A stretch of 64,000 nucleotides of DNA from Desulfonatronum lacustre DSM 10312 (GTDB lineage: Bacteria > Desulfobacterota > Desulfovibrionia > Desulfovibrionales > Desulfonatronaceae), in assembly GCF_000519265.1 (NCBI RefSeq), contig NZ_KI912608.1, positions 1,990,582 through 2,054,581 on the forward strand, given 5' to 3'. A program made the translations under genes and the position numbers. The notes beneath the pieces were generated by a model, which was not told where the DNA came from, did no database searches, and was given only the letters and a program-made list of their open reading frames with translations. Below are positions 25,299 through 33,237 of the stretch, one piece after another. Every line of letters begins with the position of its first letter. Within the stretch, counting starts at the first letter, position 1.

Positions 25299-27325
25299 CG
25301 ACCAGGCTCCCGCTCCAACTCATGATCCCGTTCTCGCCCCGGTTCCCGGCCCAGTTCACGGCCCAGTTCACGGCCCATCTCCTGCTCAAGGTCGAAGCCG
25401 TGTTGCTCCCCACCCTGCCAGAACTCCCGCTGCAGCAGCTCGCGACTGGTCCGTTGGCCTTCGCGCAGGTTGTCCATGCGTCGCTTGGTCAGCTCATCGG
25501 CCTGCGCCACGGTGTTGATGATCCTGGCCGACAAGAAGACCATCAAAGTCGCTTTCTCCGCAGAAATCTGCTCCCGGCGAAACAGCCAGCCCAGAACGGG
25601 AACTTTGGACAACCCCGGTACGGCCCGGCGAATCTGGCCGAATTCGTTCTGCATCAACCCGCTGATGACCATGGTGAACCCGTCCGGAATCTGGACATTG
25701 GTTCTGGTGTTCCGGCTGCGGGTTCGCGGCCGGTCGTCCTCACCGGCCGAATCGATCACGTTGCTGACATCCTGCTCCACCTGCATCCGGATCACCCCGG
25801 TCTCGGCATTGATGTGCGGGGTGACCTTCAGCCGTATCCCGACGTCCCGGTATTCAAAGGTCTTGATGGCGTTATTCTGGGTGTCGTATTTCTCGCTGAC
25901 CTGGTAGGCGCGATTCTCGCCCACGAAGATTTCCGCCTCGGCATTGTCCAGGGTCATGATCTGCGGCGTGGAAAGAATATTGAAGTCCTGTGCAGTCTTC
26001 ATGAAGCTGATCAGGGCCCCCAGGGAGGAAAACGTCTGACCGGCATAGGTGATGGAATTGCCCAACGCACCCACGGTAAACCCTCCCGGCGCCAACGGCG
26101 GAGCCGCCGTCGCCAGCAAGGGAGCCAGGTTCGAAGGTGAACCCAGAAAACCGCCCGTGGCCACACCGTCGGAGCCTCCGCCGCCCACGACCCATTCTAC
26201 GCCAAAGTCCTGACTGTTCGTCAGGGACGTCTCCACGATCAGGGCCTCCACGAAGACCTGATCCAGGGGACGATCCAGGTGGGTAATGATGGATTCCACC
26301 TGGCGCTGGATCCGCGGTTCGGCCAGAACCAGCACGGAGTTGGTTTCCGCGTCCGCGGCCACCAAGACGCCGCGACCGTTCACGCCCTCCTCCTCCGCCC
26401 CGACTTGGTCTCCCTGGAGCAAAGTACGCAGCACGTCCGCGGCGGAGGAGGCCTTGGCGTTCTTCAGGGCGTACATGCTCATGTCCGCGCTGGAATCCGT
26501 GATTCGATCCAGATTGTCCAGCAAGCCGCGCACGGCCTGACGCTGCTCGTCGGAGCCGGCCACCAGCAGGGAGTTGGACCATTCCACCGCCAGGATCACC
26601 GGGGTCTCGGCCAGATGGCCGCGGGAAAACAGTTCCTCGTACAACTGGCCCACCTTCCGGGCCGTGACCCCGGCCTGGGCCTGATGCAGGGGGAGCAATT
26701 CCACGTCCCAGCGCGTGCCCAGGGACAACACCGCTTCCAGGACTTCCTGCATCTTGCGCACCCTGGAACGGGTGTCCCGAAGCAGCAAGGCCTGGGCCTG
26801 GGGAACTTCCATGATCATCCCGAACCGGGAAGCAAAGGGCTGCAACAATTCGCTGACCTGCTCCCGCGGCAAGCGCTGGTGCAGGCGGATGACCGTGGTC
26901 AACAGTTCGCTGTCCTCCCCGGGCTCCAGCCCGGGCCGGAGCGGATCGACCATTTCCGCGGCCTGCGGGGATTGCAGGACGTAGAACAGGTCGCCCTGGG
27001 CCACCAGATCCAGATTGTTGCTGGCCAGAACCCGGTCCAGCACGGCCAACAGTTCCGGTTCGGTCATGGGAGCCTGGGAATGCAGGGAAACCTTCACCGG
27101 TGGGATCTGATCCTCGCGAAAGACCATGTTCCGGCCGGTGAACCGGCCGACGAATACGATGAAATCACGTAGCGTGATCCCTTCCAGGTTGGCGGTCATT
27201 CGCTGTTCTTCGGCTTCCTCTGCCTCCTGGGCCAAAACCATACCTGGCAACAGCACGAGCCCGCAAAATAAGAGCAACAGGGCGATCAAACGCCACGCAC
27301 CGGAATATGCCGAAAATCTCTTCAT
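25295..27325 (-). CDS. gspD: Type II secretion outer-membrane secretin GspD
   Basis: 676 residues from the ATG at 27325; GAGGAA lies upstream and a signal peptide follows (LIALLLLFCGLVLLPGMVLAQ). N0-N3 domains run to about residue 350 (TLRDFIVFVGRFTGRNM; ALKNAKASSAADVL). The secretin domain follows, with VEALIVETSL, LSTPQIMTLDNAEAEIFVG and VPVLGWLFRRE. The final 25 residues are a GREL/GREP repeat encoded by 12-bp units and do not look like a normal pilotin-binding S-domain. It forms the outer-membrane channel. Overlaps gspE. Confidence 0.95.
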   Translation of the reverse strand: MKRFSAYSGAWRLIALLLLFCGLVLLPGMVLAQEAEEAEEQRMTANLEGITLRDFIVFVGRFTGRNMVFREDQIPPVKVSLHSQAPMTEPELLAVLDRVLASNNLDLVAQGDLFYVLQSPQAAEMVDPLRPGLEPGEDSELLTTVIRLHQRLPREQVSELLQPFASRFGMIMEVPQAQALLLRDTRSRVRKMQEVLEAVLSLGTRWDVELLPLHQAQAGVTARKVGQLYEELFSRGHLAETPVILAVEWSNSLLVAGSDEQRQAVRGLLDNLDRITDSSADMSMYALKNAKASSAADVLRTLLQGDQVGAEEEGVNGRGVLVAADAETNSVLVLAEPRIQRQVESIITHLDRPLDQVFVEALIVETSLTNSQDFGVEWVVGGGGSDGVATGGFLGSPSNLAPLLATAAPPLAPGGFTVGALGNSITYAGQTFSSLGALISFMKTAQDFNILSTPQIMTLDNAEAEIFVGENRAYQVSEKYDTQNNAIKTFEYRDVGIRLKVTPHINAETGVIRMQVEQDVSNVIDSAGEDDRPRTRSRNTRTNVQIPDGFTMVISGLMQNEFGQIRRAVPGLSKVPVLGWLFRREQISAEKATLMVFLSARIINTVAQADELTKRRMDNLREGQRTSRELLQREFWQGGEQHGFDLEQEMGRELGRELGREPGRERDHELEREPGR

Positions 27326-27378
27326 GGATACCGTTCCTCTCATCTTCGCCGGACGACGGTCAGCAAAATACAAGGGGT

Positions 27379-28221
27379 CTAATTCAATTCAAGGATAAAC
27401 GTCTGCATCTGGGAGGCTCGTTGAACATCCAGGGTCACAAGGGAAGACCGGTCCATGCCGGAATAGGCCTGGAGGAGCTGGGTCGGCCCGGTCAGCGCCT
27501 GGCCGTTGATCCGGGCCAGCACGTCCCCGTTACGCAGCCCGACCTTGTGCAGCAGAGAATCCGGACGGATGCTGAGCACCTGAAAGCCGCTGACCCGGCC
27601 GTCCACGGTGAACGGCTTGAAGCTGGCCATTTGCAGCAGCGTATTCGGATCAGAAAGCAGCGGCTGGACGTCCTGCCGGGAAAGACTGACCCGGGTCCCG
27701 ACGCCGGGAGCGGCCCAAGTCTGCATCTCAGCCGGACGCCCCCCCTCGCCTGCTTCCATTGTTTCTTGCTCGCCGTCCCACAGCGGGACTTCTTCCCGCC
27801 GACCTCCGGACGCGAACACCGCGGACCGGGTCCGCACTTCCACCAGTTCCCATCCGTCAAGCACGTCGCCCTGGTCGGCGATCACGAATTCCTCGTCGCG
27901 ACGCACCAGGGCCTTGGGCCTGGCCCCGATGACCGTGCCCAACAAACGCCAGTCAAAGGACGTAGCCGCCGAGACGGGTTCCGGCGAGAGCTGTTCTTGT
28001 TCGGGAGTTTCCAATCCCAGGATATTGGCTTCCAGAATCACCGCCGTCCAGGACTCGGAGGCGGCGCTGGTCGTTGCCATCGGACTTGGCGAGGCAAGCT
28101 TCGGCGTGGTCTCGGCATGCCTGTTCCACAAGCCCGTGAGCACGAAAGCCGCCGCCAGGCCGAACGCCAACGGCAGAAGCAACCGGAAGGACCGGAGGGA
28201 GAACAGCCGGGAGGAATTCAC
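27379..28221 (-). CDS. gspC: Type II secretion protein GspC-like with PDZ domain
   Basis: About 280 residues if the GTG at 28221 is the start; the frame is open further up to a TTG at 28323. A membrane helix (about 15-35) is followed by the homology region (ILGLETPE, FDWRLLGTVIGARPKALVRRD). A C-terminal PDZ-like domain completes it (VLSIRPDSLLHKVGLRNGDVLARINGQAL). GspC connects the inner-membrane platform to the secretin and helps choose substrates. It lies 53 bases upstream of gspD, completing a C-D-E operon. Confidence 0.88.
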   Translation of the reverse strand: MNSSRLFSLRSFRLLLPLAFGLAAAFVLTGLWNRHAETTPKLASPSPMATTSAASESWTAVILEANILGLETPEQEQLSPEPVSAATSFDWRLLGTVIGARPKALVRRDEEFVIADQGDVLDGWELVEVRTRSAVFASGGRREEVPLWDGEQETMEAGEGGRPAEMQTWAAPGVGTRVSLSRQDVQPLLSDPNTLLQMASFKPFTVDGRVSGFQVLSIRPDSLLHKVGLRNGDVLARINGQALTGPTQLLQAYSGMDRSSLVTLDVQRASQMQTFILELN

Positions 28222-28345
28222 GAAGAGGAGGAGAAAGGGTTCAGGATGTGGGGCACGGGGAAAACTAAAACATTCATCCGTTCCGGGCAAGAAGAAACGT
28301 TGAGATGACGACAACCGGCCCAAGGCAACCTGTTCTCATCAAAAT

Positions 28346-28458
28346 CCAAATCGCAATCGAAATCGAAATCGGAAAATACTGTACATCACTACATGATTAC
28401 AGCATCTCTTGGACACGACGTTCGATTACGATCACGATTACGATTTCGATTTCGATAC
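28346..28458. repeat. Inverted arrays of a 6-bp repeat (AATCGA/TCGATT)
   Basis: A left arm of about four AATCGA-type units (28346-28372) faces a right arm of six TCGATT-type units (28421-28458) across about 50 bases. The RNA could fold into a long stem. It fills the gap between gspC and fliQ, and a similar pair occurs at 46276-46527. Confidence 0.8.
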
Positions 28459-28487
28459 CAATTCAGACAATGTATGGATGTGCAGCG

Positions 28488-28757
28488 CTACCCCACATAG
28501 TTCGGCAGGTTCAAAAACAACTCACGGGTAAAGGTGACCAGCTTGTCCATGATCCAGGGAAAGGAAAACAGCAACGCCAGAAAAATGGAAATGATCTTGG
28601 GCACGAAGGTCAGGGTCATTTCCTGGATCTGCGTCGCGGCCTGGATAATGCTGACCAGGACGCCCACAATCAAGCCAATACCCAACATGGGCAGGGCGAT
28701 CATCAGGGTCAGTTCAATGGATTGACGGGCAAAGCCGATCACGAATTCAGGGGTCAT
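28488..28757 (-). CDS. fliQ: Flagellar export apparatus protein FliQ
   Basis: 89 residues, the usual length: two membrane helices with the family segments TPEFVIGFARQSIELTLMIA and IIQAATQIQEMTLTFVPKI. It is part of the FliPQR export gate. GGAG lies seven or so bases before the ATG. A gap of 168 bases filled with heptamer repeats separates it from fliP, which is unusual for this pair. fliR and flhB do not follow. Confidence 0.95.
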   Translation of the reverse strand: MTPEFVIGFARQSIELTLMIALPMLGIGLIVGVLVSIIQAATQIQEMTLTFVPKIISIFLALLFSFPWIMDKLVTFTRELFLNLPNYVG

Positions 28758-28792
28758 ACTGGTCTCCGGGCAAGAGGATCTGGTTAAAAAGA

Positions 28793-28840
28793 GGGGCTAG
28801 GGGCTAGGGGCCAGGGGCCAGGGGCCAGGGGCCAGGGGCC
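28793..28840. repeat. Heptamer array GGGGCTA/GGGGCCA between fliP and fliQ
   Basis: Seven head-to-tail 7-bp units (two GGGGCTA, four GGGGCCA, one partial). A second, degenerate set of four units of the TGACTCC family follows at 28890-28917 next to the fliP stop. Confidence 0.9.
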
Positions 28841-28925
28841 TGAAATGTAACACATCGATTTAAAAGTCAAATTCCCCGTCACTGTCACCTGACTTCTGAA
28901 TCCTGACTCCTGTCTTCAGCCCCAA

Positions 28926-29726
28926 TCACGCAAAGCCGTTCACCAGCGAAAAGATCAGCAGATTCCAACCATCCACCATCACGAACAGCAGCAGTTTGAA
29001 CGGCAGGGAGATCATCACCGGGGGCAGCATCATCATGCCCATGGACAGCAGGATGCTGGCCACGACCATGTCCAGGATCAGGAACGGGATGTAGATCAAA
29101 AAGCCCATCTGGAAGGCGGTTTTCAATTCGCTGATCACGAAGGCGGGAACCAGGATGATGGTCGGCACCTCGTCTCGGTTGGACGGGCGATCCATTTGGG
29201 TGATGGAGTAGAACAGCGAGAGGTCTTTTTCACGGGTGTGCTTGAACAGGAAGGCCCGCATGGGTTGTTCGGCCCGGGTCAGCGCTTCTTGAAAACCGAT
29301 ATCCTCGGTTAAATATGGCTGGAGCGCCGTGTCGTTGATCTCTTTGCCGACGGGCATCATGATCACGAACGTCAAAAAAATGGCCAGACTGGCCAGGACC
29401 TGATTGGGCGGCATCTGCTGCGTGCCCATGGCCTGACGGATAAAGGAAAAAACGATGACGATGCGGGTGAAGCAGGTGGCCGTGAGCAGGATGGCCGGGG
29501 CCACGGAAAGGACGGTGAGTAGGAAAAGGATTTCCAGGGCGATGGAAACGTTGTCCGGCTCGCTGGCCCCGCCGCTCAAGGTCAGGTTCAGGGCCGGAGC
29601 CCCGGTCTGGGCGGCGGCGAGGCCGGACAGCAGGGGCAGAAGTATCAGGGCGGCAAAGCCGAGCCTAACCGCCTGTGGTCCTGGATTGCTCCAGATGCTT
29701 GGAAAAGTCGGCTTGTTGGTGGTCAT
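28926..29726 (-). CDS. fliP: Flagellar export gate protein FliP
   Basis: 266 residues. A signal-like first helix (AALILLPLLSGLAAA) is followed by four membrane segments with FliP hallmarks: FTRIVIVFSFIRQAMGTQQMPPNQ region, VPAFVISELKTAFQMGFLIYIPFLILDMV, and SMGMMMLPPVMISLPFKLLLFV. It forms the core of the export gate with FliQ and FliR. Its start overlaps the fliO coding region by 62 bases, with GGAG before the ATG. Confidence 0.96.
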   Translation of the reverse strand: MTTNKPTFPSIWSNPGPQAVRLGFAALILLPLLSGLAAAQTGAPALNLTLSGGASEPDNVSIALEILFLLTVLSVAPAILLTATCFTRIVIVFSFIRQAMGTQQMPPNQVLASLAIFLTFVIMMPVGKEINDTALQPYLTEDIGFQEALTRAEQPMRAFLFKHTREKDLSLFYSITQMDRPSNRDEVPTIILVPAFVISELKTAFQMGFLIYIPFLILDMVVASILLSMGMMMLPPVMISLPFKLLLFVMVDGWNLLIFSLVNGFA

Positions 29727-30021
29727 GGTGCGTCTCCGTGAGCAGCGTTATGGAAGTATCGGTCACTCCCAGCACCATGTCCTTATTCAAATACCGGACC
29801 ACCACCACGCTCTTGCGCGGCCCCAGGGCCATCTGGCCCACCAGCTTGAGGTCCGCTGGAAGCTGGCGGGTCAACCCGGCCTTGTGCCCGTACCGTTTAA
29901 GCAGGTGGAGAACCACGAACAGCAGGGCCAGGACCAGAAACAGGCCCCCGACCATTTTCAACGCCGCGAAGCCGAAGTCCCAGGTCGGGGCCGCGACGGA
30001 CGGTTCGACTGGATCAGGCAA
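29665..30021 (-). CDS. fliO: Flagellar biosynthesis protein FliO
   Basis: 118 residues: one membrane helix (about 18-40), then the FliO domain (LKLVGQMALGPRKSVVVVRY, KDMVLGVTDTSITLL). FliO assists FliP assembly. It lies between fliN (8-base overlap) and fliP (62-base overlap), as in most flagellar operons. Confidence 0.92.
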   Translation of the reverse strand: MPDPVEPSVAAPTWDFGFAALKMVGGLFLVLALLFVVLHLLKRYGHKAGLTRQLPADLKLVGQMALGPRKSVVVVRYLNKDMVLGVTDTSITLLTETHHDHQQADFSKHLEQSRTTGG

Positions 30022-30574
30022 GTTGTTTCACCCTCTCGATGGGGCTGATGATGTCCGTCAATCGCACCCCGAATTTTTCGTTGATCACCACGGCCTCGCC
30101 CCGGGCCACCAGCTTGCCGTTGACGAAAATTTCCAAAGGTTCGCCGGCCAGCTTGTTCAACTCCACCACGGAACCCTGCCCGAGTTGGAGCAGCTCGTTG
30201 ATCAACAGCTTGGTCCGCCCCAGTTCGGCGGAAACATCCAGCGGGATGTCCAGGATGAAGTCCAGGTCCCGCTTGGTCTTCTCCTTGGGGCTCTTGGCGT
30301 CCGACGTCAAATCCTTGAACTTGGGATCCTCGGTCTTGGCAGCGAAGGACTTCTGCTGTTTCTCCTTCTTCAGCTGGGTCTCCTCTTCCATGGCCAGGGC
30401 CTTGGCCCATTCGTCCGCCATATCCTCCTGGCTTTCACTTTCTTTCCCGGCCTGGGCGGCGGCTTTGGTGGCCGCCTCGAACGGATCTTCCGGCTCTCCG
30501 CCCTCGTCCATATCTTCCAGGGCCTTGGCCCACTCTTCAGCCAGTTTATCCTGGTCCATTGACTCGTCGCTCAT
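30014..30574 (-). CDS. fliN: Flagellar switch protein FliN with long acidic N-terminus
   Basis: 186 residues. The C-terminal 85 are the SpoA/FliN domain (FILDIPLDVSAELGRTKLLINELLQLGQGSVVELNKLAG). The preceding 100 are charged and low-complexity with repeated EEWAKALE/DEWAKALA motifs (residues 9-16 and 54-61), longer than enteric FliN. Such extended forms are known in Desulfobacterota and firmicutes. It is part of the C-ring that receives CheY-P signalling through FliM. Confidence 0.94.
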   Translation of the reverse strand: MSDESMDQDKLAEEWAKALEDMDEGGEPEDPFEAATKAAAQAGKESESQEDMADEWAKALAMEEETQLKKEKQQKSFAAKTEDPKFKDLTSDAKSPKEKTKRDLDFILDIPLDVSAELGRTKLLINELLQLGQGSVVELNKLAGEPLEIFVNGKLVARGEAVVINEKFGVRLTDIISPIERVKQLA

Positions 30575-30646
30575 GCGGGACCTCGTTTCAGTCTCAGCGG
30601 CCGCTTCCGGCTCGCTGGTGATTGTTGATCGTCGATTGAAGCATGG

Positions 30647-31624
30647 TCAGTATCGAACTTCCGCTTCCTTGACCACCTGGATCGCCCTGTTCGCCTTGAC
30701 GAAGCCGGGCTGGCAATAGAACTTGTCCACTCCGTGAATTTTCACTTCCAAATGCTGGTCCGTGTCCGTATCCAACAACAAAATGTCACCGATATCCAGA
30801 TTCAGCAACTGCCGTCCGGTGATGGAAGTCCGGCCCAGAGGAACCACCAGTTCCACCGGGATTTCCATCATTCGTTCCTTAAACCGGGAAAGCCAAGCGT
30901 GATCCACCTCCAGTCGCTCGGACTGGAAGGAAGCATAGAGCTTGGAACGGATCGGCTCAATGGTCGAGTACGGCAGGCAAAACACCAGGGAGCCGATGGC
31001 GTTCTCCAGTTCCACTTCCATGGAAATCACGACGACTACGTCGCTGGGCGGCACAATGCTGGCGAACTGGGGGTTGATTTCCATGCGCTGAAGCTCAATG
31101 CGTACATCATGCACCGGGGTCCAGGCCTGTTCCATGGCGTTGAGAAAAAGCTTGACGACCCGCTCGATCACCGACTGCTCAATGGGGGTGAAGTCTCGGC
31201 CTTCGATCTTGGGCTGGGTGCCTTGCCCGCCGAAAAAATTCTCCACCAGGGCGAAAACCAATCTGGTGTCCACGACCAGAATGGCATTACCGCGCAAGGG
31301 CTCGATCTTGAAAATGTTAATGCTCGTGGGAACGGGCAAGGAGCGCATGAAGTCCCCGAACTTGGACATATCGATGGACACCGGGTTGACGTCGACCTTC
31401 TTGCGCATGGTGTTGGCCAAAGCATTGGAAGACAAGCGGGCGAAACGATCGTTGACGATCTCCATTACCGGCATTCGCCCGCGGATAATTCGGTCCTGAT
31501 TGGCCAGGTCAAAAGAGATGACCCCCGTATCATCGTCGACATCCGCGGATTCGGTCTCGAGTTCCCCGCCGGTCAGCCCTCGCAAGAGAGAGTCGACTTC
31601 GTCCTGGGACAGTATTTTGTTCAT
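30647..31624 (-). CDS. fliM: Flagellar motor switch protein FliM
   Basis: 325 residues. The N-terminus ILSQDEVDSLLRG is the CheY-P binding peptide. The CheC-like middle domain includes LALVENFFGGQG in the form VFALVENFFGGQG. The C-terminal SpoA domain reads VPLGRTSITGRQLLNLDIGDIL. Normal length. Lies between fliL and fliN in the operon. Confidence 0.96.
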   Translation of the reverse strand: MNKILSQDEVDSLLRGLTGGELETESADVDDDTGVISFDLANQDRIIRGRMPVMEIVNDRFARLSSNALANTMRKKVDVNPVSIDMSKFGDFMRSLPVPTSINIFKIEPLRGNAILVVDTRLVFALVENFFGGQGTQPKIEGRDFTPIEQSVIERVVKLFLNAMEQAWTPVHDVRIELQRMEINPQFASIVPPSDVVVVISMEVELENAIGSLVFCLPYSTIEPIRSKLYASFQSERLEVDHAWLSRFKERMMEIPVELVVPLGRTSITGRQLLNLDIGDILLLDTDTDQHLEVKIHGVDKFYCQPGFVKANRAIQVVKEAEVRY

Positions 31625-31678
31625 ATGTCGATCATCCGTGCGGAAAACGTTTCTTAGATCCCTGGGCCTCGCCTCGGT

Positions 31679-32191
31679 TCACTGGACCACGAACTCCGTG
31701 AAATACACGTTGGTCACCCTGCCGCCCCCGACGATCTGGTTCAGTCGCTCCACGATCTGGTTTTTCAAGGTGATTTTTCCTTCCATGCTGGCCAGGTCGG
31801 CGAAGGACTTGCCGGCCAACAGGAGAATCACCGCGTCACGAATCCGGGAGTTATTGCGTTGCACGTCGGCGATGGCGGCCCTGTTCAGCACTTCCACGTC
31901 CAGGGTCATGCGCAGGAACCGCCTGCCCAGCGGATCAGCCAGGTTGACGACGAACGTATCCAGGGTCACGATCTCCGGAACGAATTCCGTCCGAGCCCCC
32001 TGCAGGCCTGCTTGATCCCCTTCCTGTTCCAGGGCACCGTCCTCGGAAACGGCTCCGGGTCCCATCAAAAACCAGTAGGCAGCTCCCCCGCCACCGGCCA
32101 GCAGCAGCAAAACCAGCAGCAAAACGATCCACTTCACCTTCGCTCCCTTTTTCTTTTCCTCGTCCACCGGAAGAGCATCTTTTTTCGCCAT
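31679..32191 (-). CDS. fliL: Flagellar basal-body protein FliL
   Basis: 170 residues: a basic start, one membrane helix (about 21-45), a linker, and the periplasmic FliL domain (VNLADPLGRRFLRMTLDVEV; RDAVILLLAGKSFADL; FTEFVVQ at the end). It surrounds the stator units at the motor. It precedes fliM, as usual. Confidence 0.93.
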   Translation of the reverse strand: MAKKDALPVDEEKKKGAKVKWIVLLLVLLLLAGGGGAAYWFLMGPGAVSEDGALEQEGDQAGLQGARTEFVPEIVTLDTFVVNLADPLGRRFLRMTLDVEVLNRAAIADVQRNNSRIRDAVILLLAGKSFADLASMEGKITLKNQIVERLNQIVGGGRVTNVYFTEFVVQ

Positions 32192-32261
32192 GCATCACCT
32201 CGTCGAGACGGTTTGCGGAACACAAAGAACCGCGGAGCCGTCTTCACGCTCATCTGATCTG

Positions 32262-32981
32262 TTACAATGCGTTCTTGAAGAGAATTTCCACCCGGCGATT
32301 CAAGGCCCGTCCTTCCGGGATCCGATTATCCCCCACCGGCATGCGCTCGGCGTAGGCGGAAACGGACAGTTTGGCATCCGGAACCCCGGAAAGCAGCAAA
32401 ACTTCCAGCACGGCCATGGCCCGCAGGGCGGACAGGGTGTCGTTGTCCATGGTTCTCCCCGGCAAACTGTCCGTGTGCCCGGAAACATTGACGACATTGT
32501 GCACGTACAGAACCAACGGGGCCAGTACTTCCAAAAGCCTTTTGGCCGGATCGGTCAATTCATGGCCACCCAAGGGGAAAAGCAATTCGTCCGTCAGCAG
32601 AATGGCCACTCCCTCGGGACGTTCCAGAAGTTTCAAATTCTCATCCAACGTGGATCTTGGAATTTCCCGCGGCAGGACATCGTCCGGAAAAAGCAGGTCG
32701 CGGATGCGCTGTTCACTGTCCCGGAACTCCCAGGGACGTTCCAAAAGCTTCATCACCTCTTCCACCCTAGTGGGAATCCGTCCGGCCGTCTGTTTGGAAA
32801 GAACGCCCATATCCCCTCTGAAAAAGGTCGCGGCATCCATGACCACCTGTCGATCCATGGAGGACATGCTGAGCAGCAGGACGAAAAAGGTCAAGAGCAG
32901 GGTGATCAGGTCGGAAAACGTGATCAGCCAACCCATGGGATCGACGCTGACCCCGCCGCCCTTTTTCTTCTTTTTGCCCAC
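32262..32981 (-). CDS. motB: MotB/PomB-type stator protein, Asp intact
   Basis: 239 residues. The single membrane helix carries the ion-binding residue Asp24 in WLITFSDLITLLLTFFVLLL. A plug/linker and an OmpA-like peptidoglycan-binding domain follow (VSGHTDSLPG, DNDTLSALRAMAV, NRRVEILF). Sequence around the helix resembles PomB, so sodium coupling is likely. It is separated from the other motB-like gene by a structured repeat element. Confidence 0.92.
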   Translation of the reverse strand: MGKKKKKGGGVSVDPMGWLITFSDLITLLLTFFVLLLSMSSMDRQVVMDAATFFRGDMGVLSKQTAGRIPTRVEEVMKLLERPWEFRDSEQRIRDLLFPDDVLPREIPRSTLDENLKLLERPEGVAILLTDELLFPLGGHELTDPAKRLLEVLAPLVLYVHNVVNVSGHTDSLPGRTMDNDTLSALRAMAVLEVLLLSGVPDAKLSVSAYAERMPVGDNRIPEGRALNRRVEILFKNAL

Positions 32982-33034
32982 GGTCGCTCCGTCCCGGCTC
33001 GTTCAGCTAGCTGAGTGTTGAAAAGCCTTTATCG

Positions 33035-33237
33035 GCAGTCCGTTCAAAAATCCCAAGTGCAAGAAGCAAGAAAAGCTATCCGGACACGTCCTGTGTCCGG
33101 CCCCTCCGGGCTGTGGCTGCGCCACATTTTCGATTGCCGTCCTGGCAATCGAATCAAGGTCAAAGCGTATTTATTGATACGTGAGAGTTTGAACTTTATG
33201 CGGCGACGCAGCAATTGGGAGTTTTTCAACGGACTGC
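33035..33237. mobile_element. MITE-like structured element with terminal inverted repeats
   Basis: Left arm GCAGTCCGTTCAAAAATCCC (33035-33054) and right arm (33215-33237) are inverted copies, about 20 of 23 positions alike. Inside are two perfect hairpins with the same GTCCT loop: CCGGACAC/GTGTCCGG (33080-33100) and TTCGATTGCC/GGCAATCGAA (33129-33153). There is no transposase. The right arm reaches the stop codon of the upstream motB-like gene. Confidence 0.6.
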
